From Caulobacter sp. RHG1 (GTDB lineage: Bacteria > Pseudomonadota > Alphaproteobacteria > Caulobacterales > Caulobacteraceae), in the NCBI RefSeq assembly GCF_013181195.1, contig NZ_SMZP01000011.1, positions 62,001 through 126,000 on the forward strand: a stretch of 64,000 nucleotides of DNA, read 5' to 3'. This document shows, in pieces, positions 51,619-61,800 of this stretch (within the stretch, counting starts at the first letter, position 1; each line of letters opens with the position of its first letter). Both the position numbers and the translations under genes were made by a program. Under the pieces are notes generated by a model that was not told the DNA's origin, did not search any database, and saw only the letters and a program-made list of their open reading frames with translations.

Positions 51619-52784
51619 GCCTTGAGGCCAAACAGGGCTCGCACGACCGGAAGGCGTCGCACGGCCTCGTATGTCGCGAAGCATCCCGCGAAAGTCCCCG
51701 CGACCAGGATAGCGCCCTCCAGCCCTTGCGGCAGGCCCAGCTTGGCCAGGTGATGGGCCATGACCACGGTCAGGGTCTGGTGCACGAGATAGAACGGGAA
51801 GACGCCCAGGGTCAGGTAGCGCAGCACGGGACCGCCCTTGGTCAGATGCTTGGCGCCGAAGCCCAGGATCGCGACGATCGCGCACCAGGTGTCGGTGGCG
51901 AACACGAAGCGCATCGCCTGAATCAGCGGCTGAGGCGGAATGGCGTCATCGGCGCGATAGATCCAGACATAGCTGGCCCACCCAGCCCAGGCGACGATCG
52001 CGAGAATCAACGCCGGCCAGCGCACGGCCGTCAGGCGATCGCGCAGGATCTCGGACTTGGCCAGCCCAAAGCCCAGCAGGAAGGCGCTGAACGAGACGGC
52101 GTGGACATAGTGGTCTCCGACCAAGGCGTGGGTTTCGCCGAACCTGATCAGCAGGGTGCGCGCCAGGCCCAGGAACAGGATCGGCCAGACGAACAGGCCC
52201 CAGCCCTTCAGCACCCGCTCCGCGCCGGCCTGAATGTGATCTCCCGCCCTGCGCCAGACCAGCAGCATGACCGCCAGGACCAGGCTGTAGAACAACAGAT
52301 AGGCCACGAACCACATGTGGTTCCAGGTCGGAGTGGTCAGGCACTCGCCATCCGTCCAGCACCAGTCGCCCGAGGCCGTGACATAGCGGAGCCAGAAGTT
52401 GTCGACGGTCAGCGACGCGCCGGGATGGGCGGCGATGTACTCGACGATCTGGTAGTAGGACTGCGGCGGCACGATCACGAACATCGCAAACAGCAGCGGC
52501 GGCAAGAGGCGCGAGATCCGCGCCCAGGTCAGCTTCCCGACTGTGGACTTGTCGGCCAGGAACCGCGTCGCCGCGCCCGAGACCAGGAACAGCAGGGTCA
52601 GCCGCCAGGGATTGGTCAGCAGCATGACCGGCATCAGCCCCTCGACCACATGGGGCGTCTTCACGTGCCACTCCCACGGCACGTAGAACATGCCGGTGTG
52701 GTAGAGGATCAACAGGAAGAACGCCCCGACTCGGATCCAGTCCAGGTCGTAGCGGCGGTCCAGGGGGACGGCGGTCGTGGTCAT
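51615..52784 (-). CDS. acyltransferase 3 family membrane protein
   Basis: A 389-residue inner-membrane protein with about ten hydrophobic segments. RRYDLDWIRVGAFFLLILYHTGMFY (in parts) with the catalytic-type histidine, and a LFLVSGAATRFLADKS segment, are typical of OpgC/OafA-like acyltransferases that modify periplasmic glucans or surface sugars. Start at 52784 is preferred over 52847 by family length. It is divergent from a LytTR regulator (135-bp spacer), which may control it. Confidence 0.9.
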   Translation of the reverse strand: MTTTAVPLDRRYDLDWIRVGAFFLLILYHTGMFYVPWEWHVKTPHVVEGLMPVMLLTNPWRLTLLFLVSGAATRFLADKSTVGKLTWARISRLLPPLLFAMFVIVPPQSYYQIVEYIAAHPGASLTVDNFWLRYVTASGDWCWTDGECLTTPTWNHMWFVAYLLFYSLVLAVMLLVWRRAGDHIQAGAERVLKGWGLFVWPILFLGLARTLLIRFGETHALVGDHYVHAVSFSAFLLGFGLAKSEILRDRLTAVRWPALILAIVAWAGWASYVWIYRADDAIPPQPLIQAMRFVFATDTWCAIVAILGFGAKHLTKGGPVLRYLTLGVFPFYLVHQTLTVVMAHHLAKLGLPQGLEGAILVAGTFAGCFATYEAVRRLPVVRALFGLKA

Positions 52785-52919
52785 CAAGGGGCGTCCAGCT
52801 TGAAAGGCGTTGCCGACGACGTGACCCATGCCGCCCGGCGCGGCCAAGCGTCCGGGGATCAGCGGGCGCTCGCCGGGACATCCGGCAGGCCTTTCGGGCT
52901 CAAAGGCGCGTTTTCAGGG

Positions 52920-53720
52920 ATGACCGGCGAAGAGCGCACATGGCTCAAGCGCGCCTGGCTGCTGGGCATGGCCATCGTGGCGGCCTTCGCCTTCATCAAT
53001 GTCCTGACCATCCAGCACGACGCTCCCAGGCTAGGCCTGATCGCGCCGATGATCTGGGAGGTCAGCAGCGCCCTGACGATCTTCTGCCTGTTCGGCATTC
53101 CGGCCGGGATGGCGATATGGACGGCGCGCACGGAGCCCCGCTGGTGGCTGGCGGTTCCGGCGCATCTGGTCGCGGTGCTGGTCTATTCGGCGCTGCACGT
53201 CGCCGGTTTCGTGGTGCTGCGGACGTGGGCGCACTGGCATCTGCTGCGCGAACACTATGACTTTGGCCCGCTGTCGACCGAGTTTCCCTACGAGTTTCGC
53301 AAGGACATGCTGTCCTACGGCATGGCGACGGTAATCTTCTGGGTGGCGCTGCGCCGCGGCGCTCACAGAGCGACCGAGACCCCCGCCCCCGCCGCTCCGG
53401 CCACGTTCGACATCAACGACGGCGCACGGATGATCCGGGTTCCCGTGTCTGAAATCCTGGCCGTGCGCTCGGCCGGCAACTACGCCGAGTTCGTGCTGGC
53501 CGACGGCCGCCGCCCGCTGACACGCTCGTCGCTGGGCGCAGCGCTGGACGGCCTGGCGCCACACGGTTTCGTCCGCAGCCACAAGTCCTGGCTGGTCAAT
53601 CCGACTCGCGTCACCGGCCTCAAGCCCGAGGGCTCAGGCGACTACGCCGTGGAGTTGGGCGAGCTCGAAGTCCCCCTGTCTCGGCGTTTCCCCCAGGCCC
53701 TGGCGGCGATCCGCGGCTAG
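52920..53720 (+). CDS. membrane-bound LytTR-domain regulator
   Basis: A 266-residue regulator: four membrane segments in the first 140 residues (about 12-30, 38-60, 75-97 and 130-145), then a LytTR DNA-binding domain (ILAVRSAGNYAEFVLADGR, GFVRSHKSWLVNPTRV, VPLSRRFPQAL). Such proteins probably sense a membrane or external signal without a kinase. It converges with astB with a four-base overlap and is divergent from the acyltransferase. Confidence 0.9.
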   Translation: MTGEERTWLKRAWLLGMAIVAAFAFINVLTIQHDAPRLGLIAPMIWEVSSALTIFCLFGIPAGMAIWTARTEPRWWLAVPAHLVAVLVYSALHVAGFVVLRTWAHWHLLREHYDFGPLSTEFPYEFRKDMLSYGMATVIFWVALRRGAHRATETPAPAAPATFDINDGARMIRVPVSEILAVRSAGNYAEFVLADGRRPLTRSSLGAALDGLAPHGFVRSHKSWLVNPTRVTGLKPEGSGDYAVELGELEVPLSRRFPQALAAIRG

Positions 53721-55051
53721 CGCTGAAACGGATAGAAGCCGCCGCCCAGGTCCAGGATCGTCGTTAGCTCGTCCAGCGCCTCGCGGCTTTCGGTCAGCAG
53801 CAGCGGATCGGCCAGATCGGCCGGCGCCAGGCGGTCGCGATAGCGGCGCGTGATCCAGTCGGCGAGCGTCGTGTGCAGACCGGGCGTGAAGCGCTGGGCA
53901 GGATTGGTCGCCTCCAGCTCATCGTCGGTCAGCACCACCCGCAGACGGAGGCAAGCCGGACCCCCGCCATTGCGCATGCTCTGGCGGACGTCGACATACT
54001 CGACCCGACCGATCGGGCCGTTGGACGACGCCAGCCCCTCGGCGACCGCGAAGGCGTTCGGGTTGTCGCGCGTCTCGGCCGGGGCCAGCAACACCAGGCG
54101 GTCCTCGCCGGGAACGACCAGCAGCTGCGAATTGAACAGATAGCTGGCCACCAGATCGGCCATCGGCAGCTCGGCTTCGGACACCTCGACGAAGGCCGGC
54201 TCGAACAGGTCTTCGGCGGCGGTGCGAACCTCACGCTCCGTCAGCGCGCGATCCTCGAAGGCGCGCTCGTGGAAGAACAGGCATTCACGCGTGCCGACGC
54301 AAACGACGTCGTTGTGGAACGCTCCGCCCTCGATCGCCGCCTTGCCCTGTTGTGGAAACACCGCCCGCGCCGCGCCATGGCGACGCTGGATCGCCTCGAA
54401 GGCCTCGCGAGTCTGGCGAGCCGGAAAGCGACCATCCCAATGGCCCCAGGCTTCGCGGCCCCAGACGAACAGATTGACGCCCGGCGCGCCGTGCTCGGCG
54501 CAGAGCCGCACATGGTTGGCCGCGCCCTCGTCGGCGAAGTGCGGCTGGGCCGGCAGCGGGTCGTGGACGGCGAAACGGCTCTCGTCCGGAAACAGCCGAC
54601 GCAGGGCGCGGGTCGTCTGCGGCCCTTCGAGACTGCGGTGCAGATTGGTCAGCAGATTGGCCGGCGTGAGGTGGACACGGCCGTCGCCAGCATCGGCGCT
54701 GGGCGTCACGGTGGCGGCGTTGGCGGCCCACATCGGCGAGGCCGAGCAGGCCGCCGCCGCCAGGGCCGGCGCGTCCTTCCATGCCGTCTCGATCACCGTC
54801 TCGTCGGATCCCGAGAAACCCAACGACTTCAAGAGACTTACGGCCGGGCGCTCGTGCGGCGGCAGCACGAACTGCGGGATGCCCAGATCCGCCAATCGGC
54901 GCATCTTGAGGAGGCCCTCCAACGCCGCGCCGCGGGGATTGGAGACCTCGCCGGCGTTCTTGGTGCTGGCCAGGTTGCCGGGCGACAGACCGACGTACGA
55001 GTGGGTCGGTCCGACCAGACCGTCGCAATTGGCCTCGAACGCCGAGCTCAT
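53717..55051 (-). CDS. astB: N-succinylarginine dihydrolase
   Basis: AstB, second enzyme of arginine succinyltransferase (AST) catabolism, releases ammonia and carbon dioxide from succinylarginine. The 444-residue protein has DGLVGPTHSYVGLSPGNLAS, SPMWAANAATVTPSAD, NDVVCVGTRECLFFHE and SMRNGGGPACLRLRVVL near the end, matching the amidinotransferase-type fold. The start overlaps astD; the upstream open frame belongs to astD in another frame. Normal length. Confidence 0.95.
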   Translation of the reverse strand: MSSAFEANCDGLVGPTHSYVGLSPGNLASTKNAGEVSNPRGAALEGLLKMRRLADLGIPQFVLPPHERPAVSLLKSLGFSGSDETVIETAWKDAPALAAAACSASPMWAANAATVTPSADAGDGRVHLTPANLLTNLHRSLEGPQTTRALRRLFPDESRFAVHDPLPAQPHFADEGAANHVRLCAEHGAPGVNLFVWGREAWGHWDGRFPARQTREAFEAIQRRHGAARAVFPQQGKAAIEGGAFHNDVVCVGTRECLFFHERAFEDRALTEREVRTAAEDLFEPAFVEVSEAELPMADLVASYLFNSQLLVVPGEDRLVLLAPAETRDNPNAFAVAEGLASSNGPIGRVEYVDVRQSMRNGGGPACLRLRVVLTDDELEATNPAQRFTPGLHTTLADWITRRYRDRLAPADLADPLLLTESREALDELTTILDLGGGFYPFQR

Positions 55052-56499
55052 CCGCGCAGCCCGTTGATATCCTTGAGGGTATCGGTGACCGTTTCGGCCT
55101 CGAAGCTCGCGACCGGATAGGCGCAGTAGTCGGCGGCGTAGTAGGCGCTGGGGCGGTGGTTCCCCGAGGCCCCAAGGCCGCCGAACGGCATCGAGCCAGC
55201 CGCGCCGGTGGTCGGCCGGTTCCAATTGACCACACCGGCGCGGATGCGATTCAGAAACTGATCCCAACGCTCTGATTGAGAAGAGATAAGCCCCGCCGAA
55301 AGCCCATAGCGCGTGGCGTTGGCGGCCTTGAGCGCGTCGTCGAAGCTGGCGACGCGGCGTACCTGCAGCCACGGGGCGAACAGTTCCTCGTCGGGGGTGT
55401 CGACGCCGGTGACGTCGACGATCCCCGGAGTCACGAAGGCCTCGCTCAGCCCCTCGACGCCGCCCAGCGACCGGATGCGCTCGCCGCCCATCGTCTCGGC
55501 GACAGCCCGGGCGGCATTGGCGGCGCGCGCCGAGATCAGCGGGCCCATGAAGGCCTCGCCCTGCCCGTTCCAGGGTCCAATGGTCAGCCGGTCCGCCAGG
55601 GCCGCGGTCGCCTCGATCACCGACCGGCCGAACGCGTCGTCCGGCACGATCAGCCGGCGGGCGCACGAACAGCGCTGGCCGGTGGTGATGAAGGCCGACT
55701 GCACGACCAGGGCGGCGACAGCCTCAGCGTCGTCGGCGTCCCACACCACCAGTGGATTGTTGCCGCCCAGCTCCAGGGCCAGGATCACGTCGGGCCGGTC
55801 GGCGAAGTGGCGGCGGAAGAAGGTCCCAGCGGCGGCCGAGCCGGTGAACAGCAGGCCGTCGATCTCCTGATTGATCAACGCCTGGCCGGTCTCCCGACCG
55901 CCCTGCACCAGGTTGACGACGCCCGCCGGCACACCGGCCGCCTCCAGGGCCTCGACCATCAGCTGGCCGGCCAGAGGCGTCTCTTCCGAGGGCTTGAAGA
56001 CCACCGTGTCGCCGGCCAGCAGGGCCGGCACGATATGACCGTTGGGTAGGTGGCCGGGGAAGTTGAACGGCCCCAGCACCGCCATCACGCCGTGGGCCCG
56101 ATGGCGCAGCACAGCGCGGCCGAAAGGCATGGCGGCCTCGGTGACGCCGGTCCGCTCGTCATAGGCGCGGATGGAAAGATCGACCTTGCCGGCCATCGAG
56201 CCCAGCTCGGCCTTGGTCTCCCACAACGCCTTGCCGGTCTCGCGGCTCAGGGCCTCGGCGAAGGCCGCCGTGCGCTCGACCAGGATGTCCTTGTAGCGGC
56301 GCAACACAGCAATGCGCGCCTCGCGCGGCTGGTCGGCCCAGTCGGGGAAGGCCCGCCGCGCAGCCTCGACCGCTTCGGCGACGTCGGCCGCGTTGGCGGT
56401 CGCTTCGCGCCAGACCGTCTCGCCGCTCGCTGGATCGGTCGAGATCAGTTCCGGCCCGCGCCCCGCGCGCCACTTACCGTCGATGAACACGCCGCTCAT
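55048..56499 (-). CDS. astD: N-succinylglutamate 5-semialdehyde dehydrogenase
   Basis: AstD oxidises succinylglutamate semialdehyde, the fourth AST step. A 483-residue aldehyde dehydrogenase with FNFPGHLPNGHIVPALLAGD, the catalytic ALELGGNNPLVV glutamate and TTGQRCSCARRL cysteine blocks, and GGLGASGNHRPSA at the end. Four-base overlap with astA and astB. The family assignment is strengthened by its neighbours. Confidence 0.94.
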   Translation of the reverse strand: MSGVFIDGKWRAGRGPELISTDPASGETVWREATANAADVAEAVEAARRAFPDWADQPREARIAVLRRYKDILVERTAAFAEALSRETGKALWETKAELGSMAGKVDLSIRAYDERTGVTEAAMPFGRAVLRHRAHGVMAVLGPFNFPGHLPNGHIVPALLAGDTVVFKPSEETPLAGQLMVEALEAAGVPAGVVNLVQGGRETGQALINQEIDGLLFTGSAAAGTFFRRHFADRPDVILALELGGNNPLVVWDADDAEAVAALVVQSAFITTGQRCSCARRLIVPDDAFGRSVIEATAALADRLTIGPWNGQGEAFMGPLISARAANAARAVAETMGGERIRSLGGVEGLSEAFVTPGIVDVTGVDTPDEELFAPWLQVRRVASFDDALKAANATRYGLSAGLISSQSERWDQFLNRIRAGVVNWNRPTTGAAGSMPFGGLGASGNHRPSAYYAADYCAYPVASFEAETVTDTLKDINGLRG

Positions 56500-57500
56500 G
56501 CCTTCACCCGCACCATGTCGCCGTCCCGCACGCCCAAGGCGGCCAGCGCCTCGCGGCCCAGGATGGCGGTCTCGCCATCGATCAGCACCGGCGCCCGCAC
56601 GGCCCGGAACCGGGCCACCGCGCTGGTCGAGACCAGCGCTTCTTCGCCGAACGCGTCCTCGCCGAGCTTGACCCGCAGCCGCTTGGCGTCGCGCACCGTG
56701 CGAATGTCGTCGCGCGGACAGGCCACGGTCGGCCCGGCGTCGAACAGGTCGATCAGGCCCTGATAACGGAAGCCCTCGCGCTCCAGCATGGCCCGCGCCG
56801 CCTCGCCGTCGCGGTGGACGCGGCCGATCACCTCGCGCGCCGACTCTGGCAGCAGCTCGGTATAGATCGGGTGGCGTGGCGACAGGTCGAGGATGAACTG
56901 GCCGTCGGTCGAGGCGCTCATCAGGTCGGCCTGGTCGAACTCAAGACGGAAGAACTTGCTGGCCACATGGTCCCAGAACGGGCAGCGACCGTCGTCGTCG
57001 AACCAGCCGCGCAACTCGGCCAGCACCATCTCGGCGAAGCGCTGCGGCTCGATGCCGATCAGCATGTAGCGCGACTGGGCCAGCAGGCGTCCCGCCCCAC
57101 CCTTGCGCTTCTCGGGCCTCAGGAACAGCGAGCCAACCTCGGACCAGCCGGCGCACTCGTTCACCAGCACCAAGGCGCTGTGGTCGAAGCGCATCTCCAG
57201 GGTCGGCGACGACTGGGCCAGGGTCACGACGCGGAACGAGAAGTGCGGGCGTTTGAGGCCGACGCCGGCCTTGACCCCGGCGACGCCCTCGATTGTCCCG
57301 GCCTCCAGGTCTTCCAACATCAGGGTGTACCAGGCCTCGGGCGGTGCGACGCCGGCCTGGAAGCTGGCTTCGGATAGGGCCAGGCGCGCGCGCAGGGTCG
57401 GCTCATCCTCGGGCAGGCTGGTGAAGCCGCGCCCAGACAGCACGGCCAGCTCCATCAGGGTGTCGAAATCGGCGGAGCCGGCGGGACGGACGACAAGCAT
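56496..57500 (-). CDS. astA: arginine N-succinyltransferase
   Basis: AstA transfers succinate from succinyl-CoA to arginine, the first AST step. The 334-residue protein has VRPAGSADFDTLMELAVLSGRGFTSLP, ECAGWSEVGSLFLRPEKRKGG and GWFDDDGRCPFWDHVASKFFR (in parts), the GNAT-like fold of the family. Its ATG directly follows the stop of the upstream hydrolase gene with no gap. Confidence 0.95.
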   Translation of the reverse strand: MLVVRPAGSADFDTLMELAVLSGRGFTSLPEDEPTLRARLALSEASFQAGVAPPEAWYTLMLEDLEAGTIEGVAGVKAGVGLKRPHFSFRVVTLAQSSPTLEMRFDHSALVLVNECAGWSEVGSLFLRPEKRKGGAGRLLAQSRYMLIGIEPQRFAEMVLAELRGWFDDDGRCPFWDHVASKFFRLEFDQADLMSASTDGQFILDLSPRHPIYTELLPESAREVIGRVHRDGEAARAMLEREGFRYQGLIDLFDAGPTVACPRDDIRTVRDAKRLRVKLGEDAFGEEALVSTSAVARFRAVRAPVLIDGETAILGREALAALGVRDGDMVRVKA

Positions 57501-58745
57501 TCACTCACTCCCCATGGCCGCGCGGATCGCTCTGGCGTCGATCTCGCCGCTGGCCAATTTCATCAGGATCAGGGCCGAGAGCTGGGCGCGCTCGACGAAG
57601 CTTTCGGGAAAGGCGTGCTCGGCCTCGCTGTGGATGTCGCCGCCGCGCACGCCCAGGGTGTCGACATTGGGCAGGCCGGACGCGAACAGATTGTTGCCCT
57701 CGCAGACCCCGCCGGACGGCTTCCAGGTGATGTCCTGCCCCAGCAGCGCGCCGACGTCCTTGACCGCCCCGAACAGCTGCTGCTGGGCGGCGTTGAAGGG
57801 CTTGGCGCCGCGCGTGACCATGCCGTGCAGGTGGGCGTGAAGATCGTCGCTCACGCCTTCCAGGATGCGCGCGACCTGCGCCTCGAACCAGGCGGCGGCC
57901 TCGGCTTCCGGGAAGCGGACATTGAACCGCACCACGGCGATATCGGGCACCATGTTCAGCGGCGCGCCGCCGTCGATGCGCGACACATTGACCGTCACGC
58001 CGTCGCGCTGGCCGTTCAGCCCGTGCAACGCCTCGGCCACCCGCGCGGCGCCGATCACGGCGTTGCGGCCAGTGGCGAAGTCGCGGCCGGCATGGGCTGC
58101 GCGGCCGTGGATGACGATGTGGAAATTGCCCGACCCCTTGCGCGCCGAGGCCAAGCCCCCGTCCGCCAGGGCCGGCTCATAGGTCAGGCCGACATGGCCG
58201 CGCTGGGCGAAATCGGCCAGCACCGGCCCCGAAGCGATCGAGCCGATCTCCTCGTCCGGCGACAGCAGCACGCGATAGCCGACCTGAGTCGCGCTGGGAT
58301 GCCGCTCGAACGCTTGCAGCGCCGCCAACATCACCGAGATCCCGCCCTTCATGTCGGCGATTCCCGGTCCGTGCAGCGCGCCGTCGGGACGGGTGCGGAC
58401 CAGCTGGAACGCGCTCGTTTCGGGATAGACGGTGTCGTAGTGGCCGGTCAGCACGACCTGGACCGGGGCCTCGGGCCGCACGACGACGGCCAGGCACGAC
58501 GGATGGCCGAACTCGGTCTCGCGGCCGTCTGCGCCGATCTCGCGTGAGGGCGACAGCGGGATCTCGACCGGCGCGGCCGGCAGGTCGGCGGCGGCGTCGA
58601 GCAGGATTTGCCGCTGACGCTCCAACCCCGCCAGATGGCGGCTGCCGGAGTTGACTGCGCACCAGTCCACGGCGCGATCGACGATGCGGCCGCCATCCCG
58701 CGCGATGAGGCCCAGAACCGCGCGATCTTCCGAATTGAGACGCAT
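57501..58745 (-). CDS. M20-family hydrolase, first gene of ast operon
   Basis: A 414-residue zinc hydrolase: LTGHYDTVYP, GPGIADMKGGI, SPDEEIGS and the DIHSEAEHAFP end give the metal ligands and catalytic acids of the ArgE/DapE/CPG2 group. It starts the ast operon. The usual succinylglutamate desuccinylase AstE (a different, M14-like family) and the aminotransferase AstC are absent from the cluster, so this enzyme may perform the last, desuccinylation step; that is inference. Confidence 0.9.
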   Translation of the reverse strand: MRLNSEDRAVLGLIARDGGRIVDRAVDWCAVNSGSRHLAGLERQRQILLDAAADLPAAPVEIPLSPSREIGADGRETEFGHPSCLAVVVRPEAPVQVVLTGHYDTVYPETSAFQLVRTRPDGALHGPGIADMKGGISVMLAALQAFERHPSATQVGYRVLLSPDEEIGSIASGPVLADFAQRGHVGLTYEPALADGGLASARKGSGNFHIVIHGRAAHAGRDFATGRNAVIGAARVAEALHGLNGQRDGVTVNVSRIDGGAPLNMVPDIAVVRFNVRFPEAEAAAWFEAQVARILEGVSDDLHAHLHGMVTRGAKPFNAAQQQLFGAVKDVGALLGQDITWKPSGGVCEGNNLFASGLPNVDTLGVRGGDIHSEAEHAFPESFVERAQLSALILMKLASGEIDARAIRAAMGSE

Positions 58746-58846
58746 GAAACGCTGATCCTCCCTCAGTCACGATAACCAAGGGCCGCGGGTAAATTGTGCT
58801 CACCTCCGACGAGGTAACCGGTCGCCCGCGCAACAGCCTTGCGTCC

Positions 58847-61800
58847 TTAGTAGTCTTTCCTCCAGCGGACGGAAAGCTTCGCGTCGTTCTGGCCGCCGAT
58901 TCTGGACACCAGCGACAGGGTCCGGCGCACGCGCCACTCGACCTGCGCCGCCGGCCCTTCGCGGCCACCACCGATGATCTCGAGATAGACGTCGTCGGTC
59001 ACGTACTTGCCGCCAGACACCGTCATGCCGGTAGCGCTCTCGGCAAAGGCCAGGCGATCCAGGCGCGCGAAGCTGCGCAGGTTGCCGATCACGTCGAAGC
59101 CGCCGCCGCCGGCCATGGCGGCCAGGGCCGAGGCCAGCTGCGCGGCCTCGATCGGCGACAGCTGGGCGGCCGATGATCCGAACAGCACCTGGCTCAGAAC
59201 CTCGTCGCTGGGTAGTTCGGGCCGCGAGGTCAGGGTGATCTCCGGCTTGGCGGCCGTGCCCAGGATCCGCACAACGGCGGTCAGCGAGGCGTCCTCGCGC
59301 GTCGCCGACAGGTCCAGGCGGATACGATCCAGCTGGGTCGACAGATACACGACGCCGTCGTCGTCGAACTCGAAGCGCTTGCCGGCGAAGTCGTACTCGC
59401 CACGCACGACCCGGGCGGTGCCGCCCAGGACCGGGGCCAGCGAGGTGCCGCCGACGTGAGCGTCCAGCGACAGCTCCACGTCCAGGCCCCGGCCACGCAC
59501 GAACACCCGGCGGGCGGCCTTGAGATCCAGGTCCAGGATCATGCCGCCGGTGGTCGGGCGGCGCTGCAGGCCCTGGTCCAGGTCCTGCGGCCGGTTGCGC
59601 TCGATGACGTCCATGGCCACGACGCCGACCGGGGTCTTGCTCTGGGCCGAGACGTCGGCGCGGTCGATGGTCACCGCCCCCGACAGCTTGATCTTGCCGT
59701 CGGCCGAGCGGTTGACGCTGGCCTGGCCGGTCGCCACGGCCGAGGCCAGATCGTTGTCGATCAGGCGGAAGCTCTTCATGTCGAGCTTGAAGTTGCCGAT
59801 CCCGTCGCGGGCCAGGCTGATGCGTCCCGCGCCCGAAACCGAACCGCCCTGCCCGTCCTCGCCGATGGCCTGGCTGACGTCGATGGCGTTGTCGGCCAAG
59901 GCCGCGCGGAGGGTGACGTTGCGCAGCTTCAGACCCGTCTGGCCGTCCTCGAAGCCGCCCCGATCCAGGGTCGCCTGACCGATCAGACGCGGGTCGGCCA
60001 GGGTGCCGCCCAGGCTGGCCTGCAGGTTGATCTTGCCCGACAGCGAGCGATCGGCGCCCATCAAGAGGTTCCAGAGCGGCTTGATCTCGCCCTGGGCCAT
60101 GAACTGGCCATTCACGCCGCGCTTCTTGTCGATCACCAGCCGCAGCGGCTTGGCCGAGGCCTCGACCGGCAGGGTCAGGTTGGCTTCGGCCTTGAGGCCC
60201 TGGCTGTTGTCGCCGTCCGCGACGATGGTCAGGCGGGTATCGGAGAGTTCGCCATGGACCTTGGCGTTCAGGGACTGCTCGATCTTGGCCCCCCGCTCGC
60301 GGGCGTTGGCCAGACGCATGTCGAAGTCGCCGGCCAGGCTCTCGCCCTGGCCGCGCAGGTTGAACGACCCGTCGATGTCGCCGTCCAGATCGGGATTGAA
60401 GGCGGAGATCGCCACCCCGGCCAGTTGCGCCTTCAGCATCGCCGTCGCACCGCCCAAATCGGCGTCGATGTCGGCGCGGCCCTTGTCGATGGCCAGGCGC
60501 AGACGGGCCTGGGTCGGGCCGTCGCCGAAGCGGACCTTGGCGGTCTCGCGCGTCTTGATTTCGGTGCGGCCCATGCGGCCAGCGGCGTCGAGAGACAGGT
60601 CATAGACCTTGCCCGTCTGGGCCAGGGCGCCAGAGCCGCCGATGCGCCAGCGCCCGCCGGGCGCGTCGCCCCGCGCGTCGATGGACAGCGGCAGGCGCGT
60701 CAGCGGGCCGTCAGCCTTGATCCGCGCCGAGCGCACCTTCCAGGCCCCGAACGCCACGTCCTCGGCGGTCAGGTCGAGAATCGCGACCGCAGAACCGCCG
60801 CCGGGCGCATCGACCAGCTTGGCCGCGCCCTTGACCTGGCCCTGCGGCAGGAAGGCGCCGGGGCCGACGGCCACGGTCAGATCGGCCGTCGCCGGCATGC
60901 CGTTGCGCAGGGAGACCGCCCCCTTGGCCTTGGCCCCGCCAGCGTCGACGTCCAGCTCCGAGAGTTCGATGCCGCCCTGCGAGAAGCGGAAGGCCGAGCG
61001 GCCGCGCGCCGGACCATAGGTGCTGTCGGCCTGCAGCGCCGCGACCCCGTCCGTGGCGTTGGGACCGCGGGCGAAGGTCAGGGTCAGATGCGCCTTGGTC
61101 AGCGGCAGCTTGGGCAGGTCGATACTGTCGAAGTCGGCCTTCAGCTCGGCCTTCGGGGCCGACAGCGTGCCGCCGACATGGCCGTCGCCCGCCGCCTTGC
61201 CGGCGACCTCGACCGGGCCGGCGCTGAACGGGCCCGTGGCCGTCCAGTCCAGCTTGAAGTCCAGGCCCAGGCCCTGGGCGATCATCTTGCCCGAGGACTT
61301 GAGGTTGGCGTTGGCGCCGATCAGCTGACCATCGGCGACGCTCAGCACGCCGTTGTTCCAGCCGGCCTTGGCGTTCAGACGCGGCGTTGCGCCCAGCAGA
61401 CGGTCGATCTCGGCAAAGCCGGTGGCGAAATTGGCTGCGCGGCTATCGACGGTGAAGCTCCAGGGGCGATTGGCGAAGCTGTTGGCGGTCCACTTGGCGG
61501 TCACTGAGCCCTTGGCGCCCTGCCGCACGGGACCAAGGCTCGCCACGCGCATCTCGCCGTTGAATGACAGGCCGCCCAGCACGCCGCGCTCGCCCTTGCC
61601 GGTCACCACCAGATTGGGGGCGTCGACGCGGGCCGACTTGATCAGGAACTGGCCGCCCTTGACCCGCGCGCCCTCGAAGGTCGCCTTCGGGCTCGAGCCC
61701 AGCACAGCCAGCAGGCCCGTTCCGCCGCCGCCCGCGCCCGCGGCCTGGGCGCTGATGTCCAGCTCGCCCTTGGCCAGGCGAACCTTGACCGGTCCCTTCA

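Noticed and set aside
59456-61507. 683-codon open frame antisense to tamB
   Set aside because: Composition-driven shadow of the GC-rich tamB sequence; translation is Gln/Gly/Arg-rich and tamB is clearly coding.
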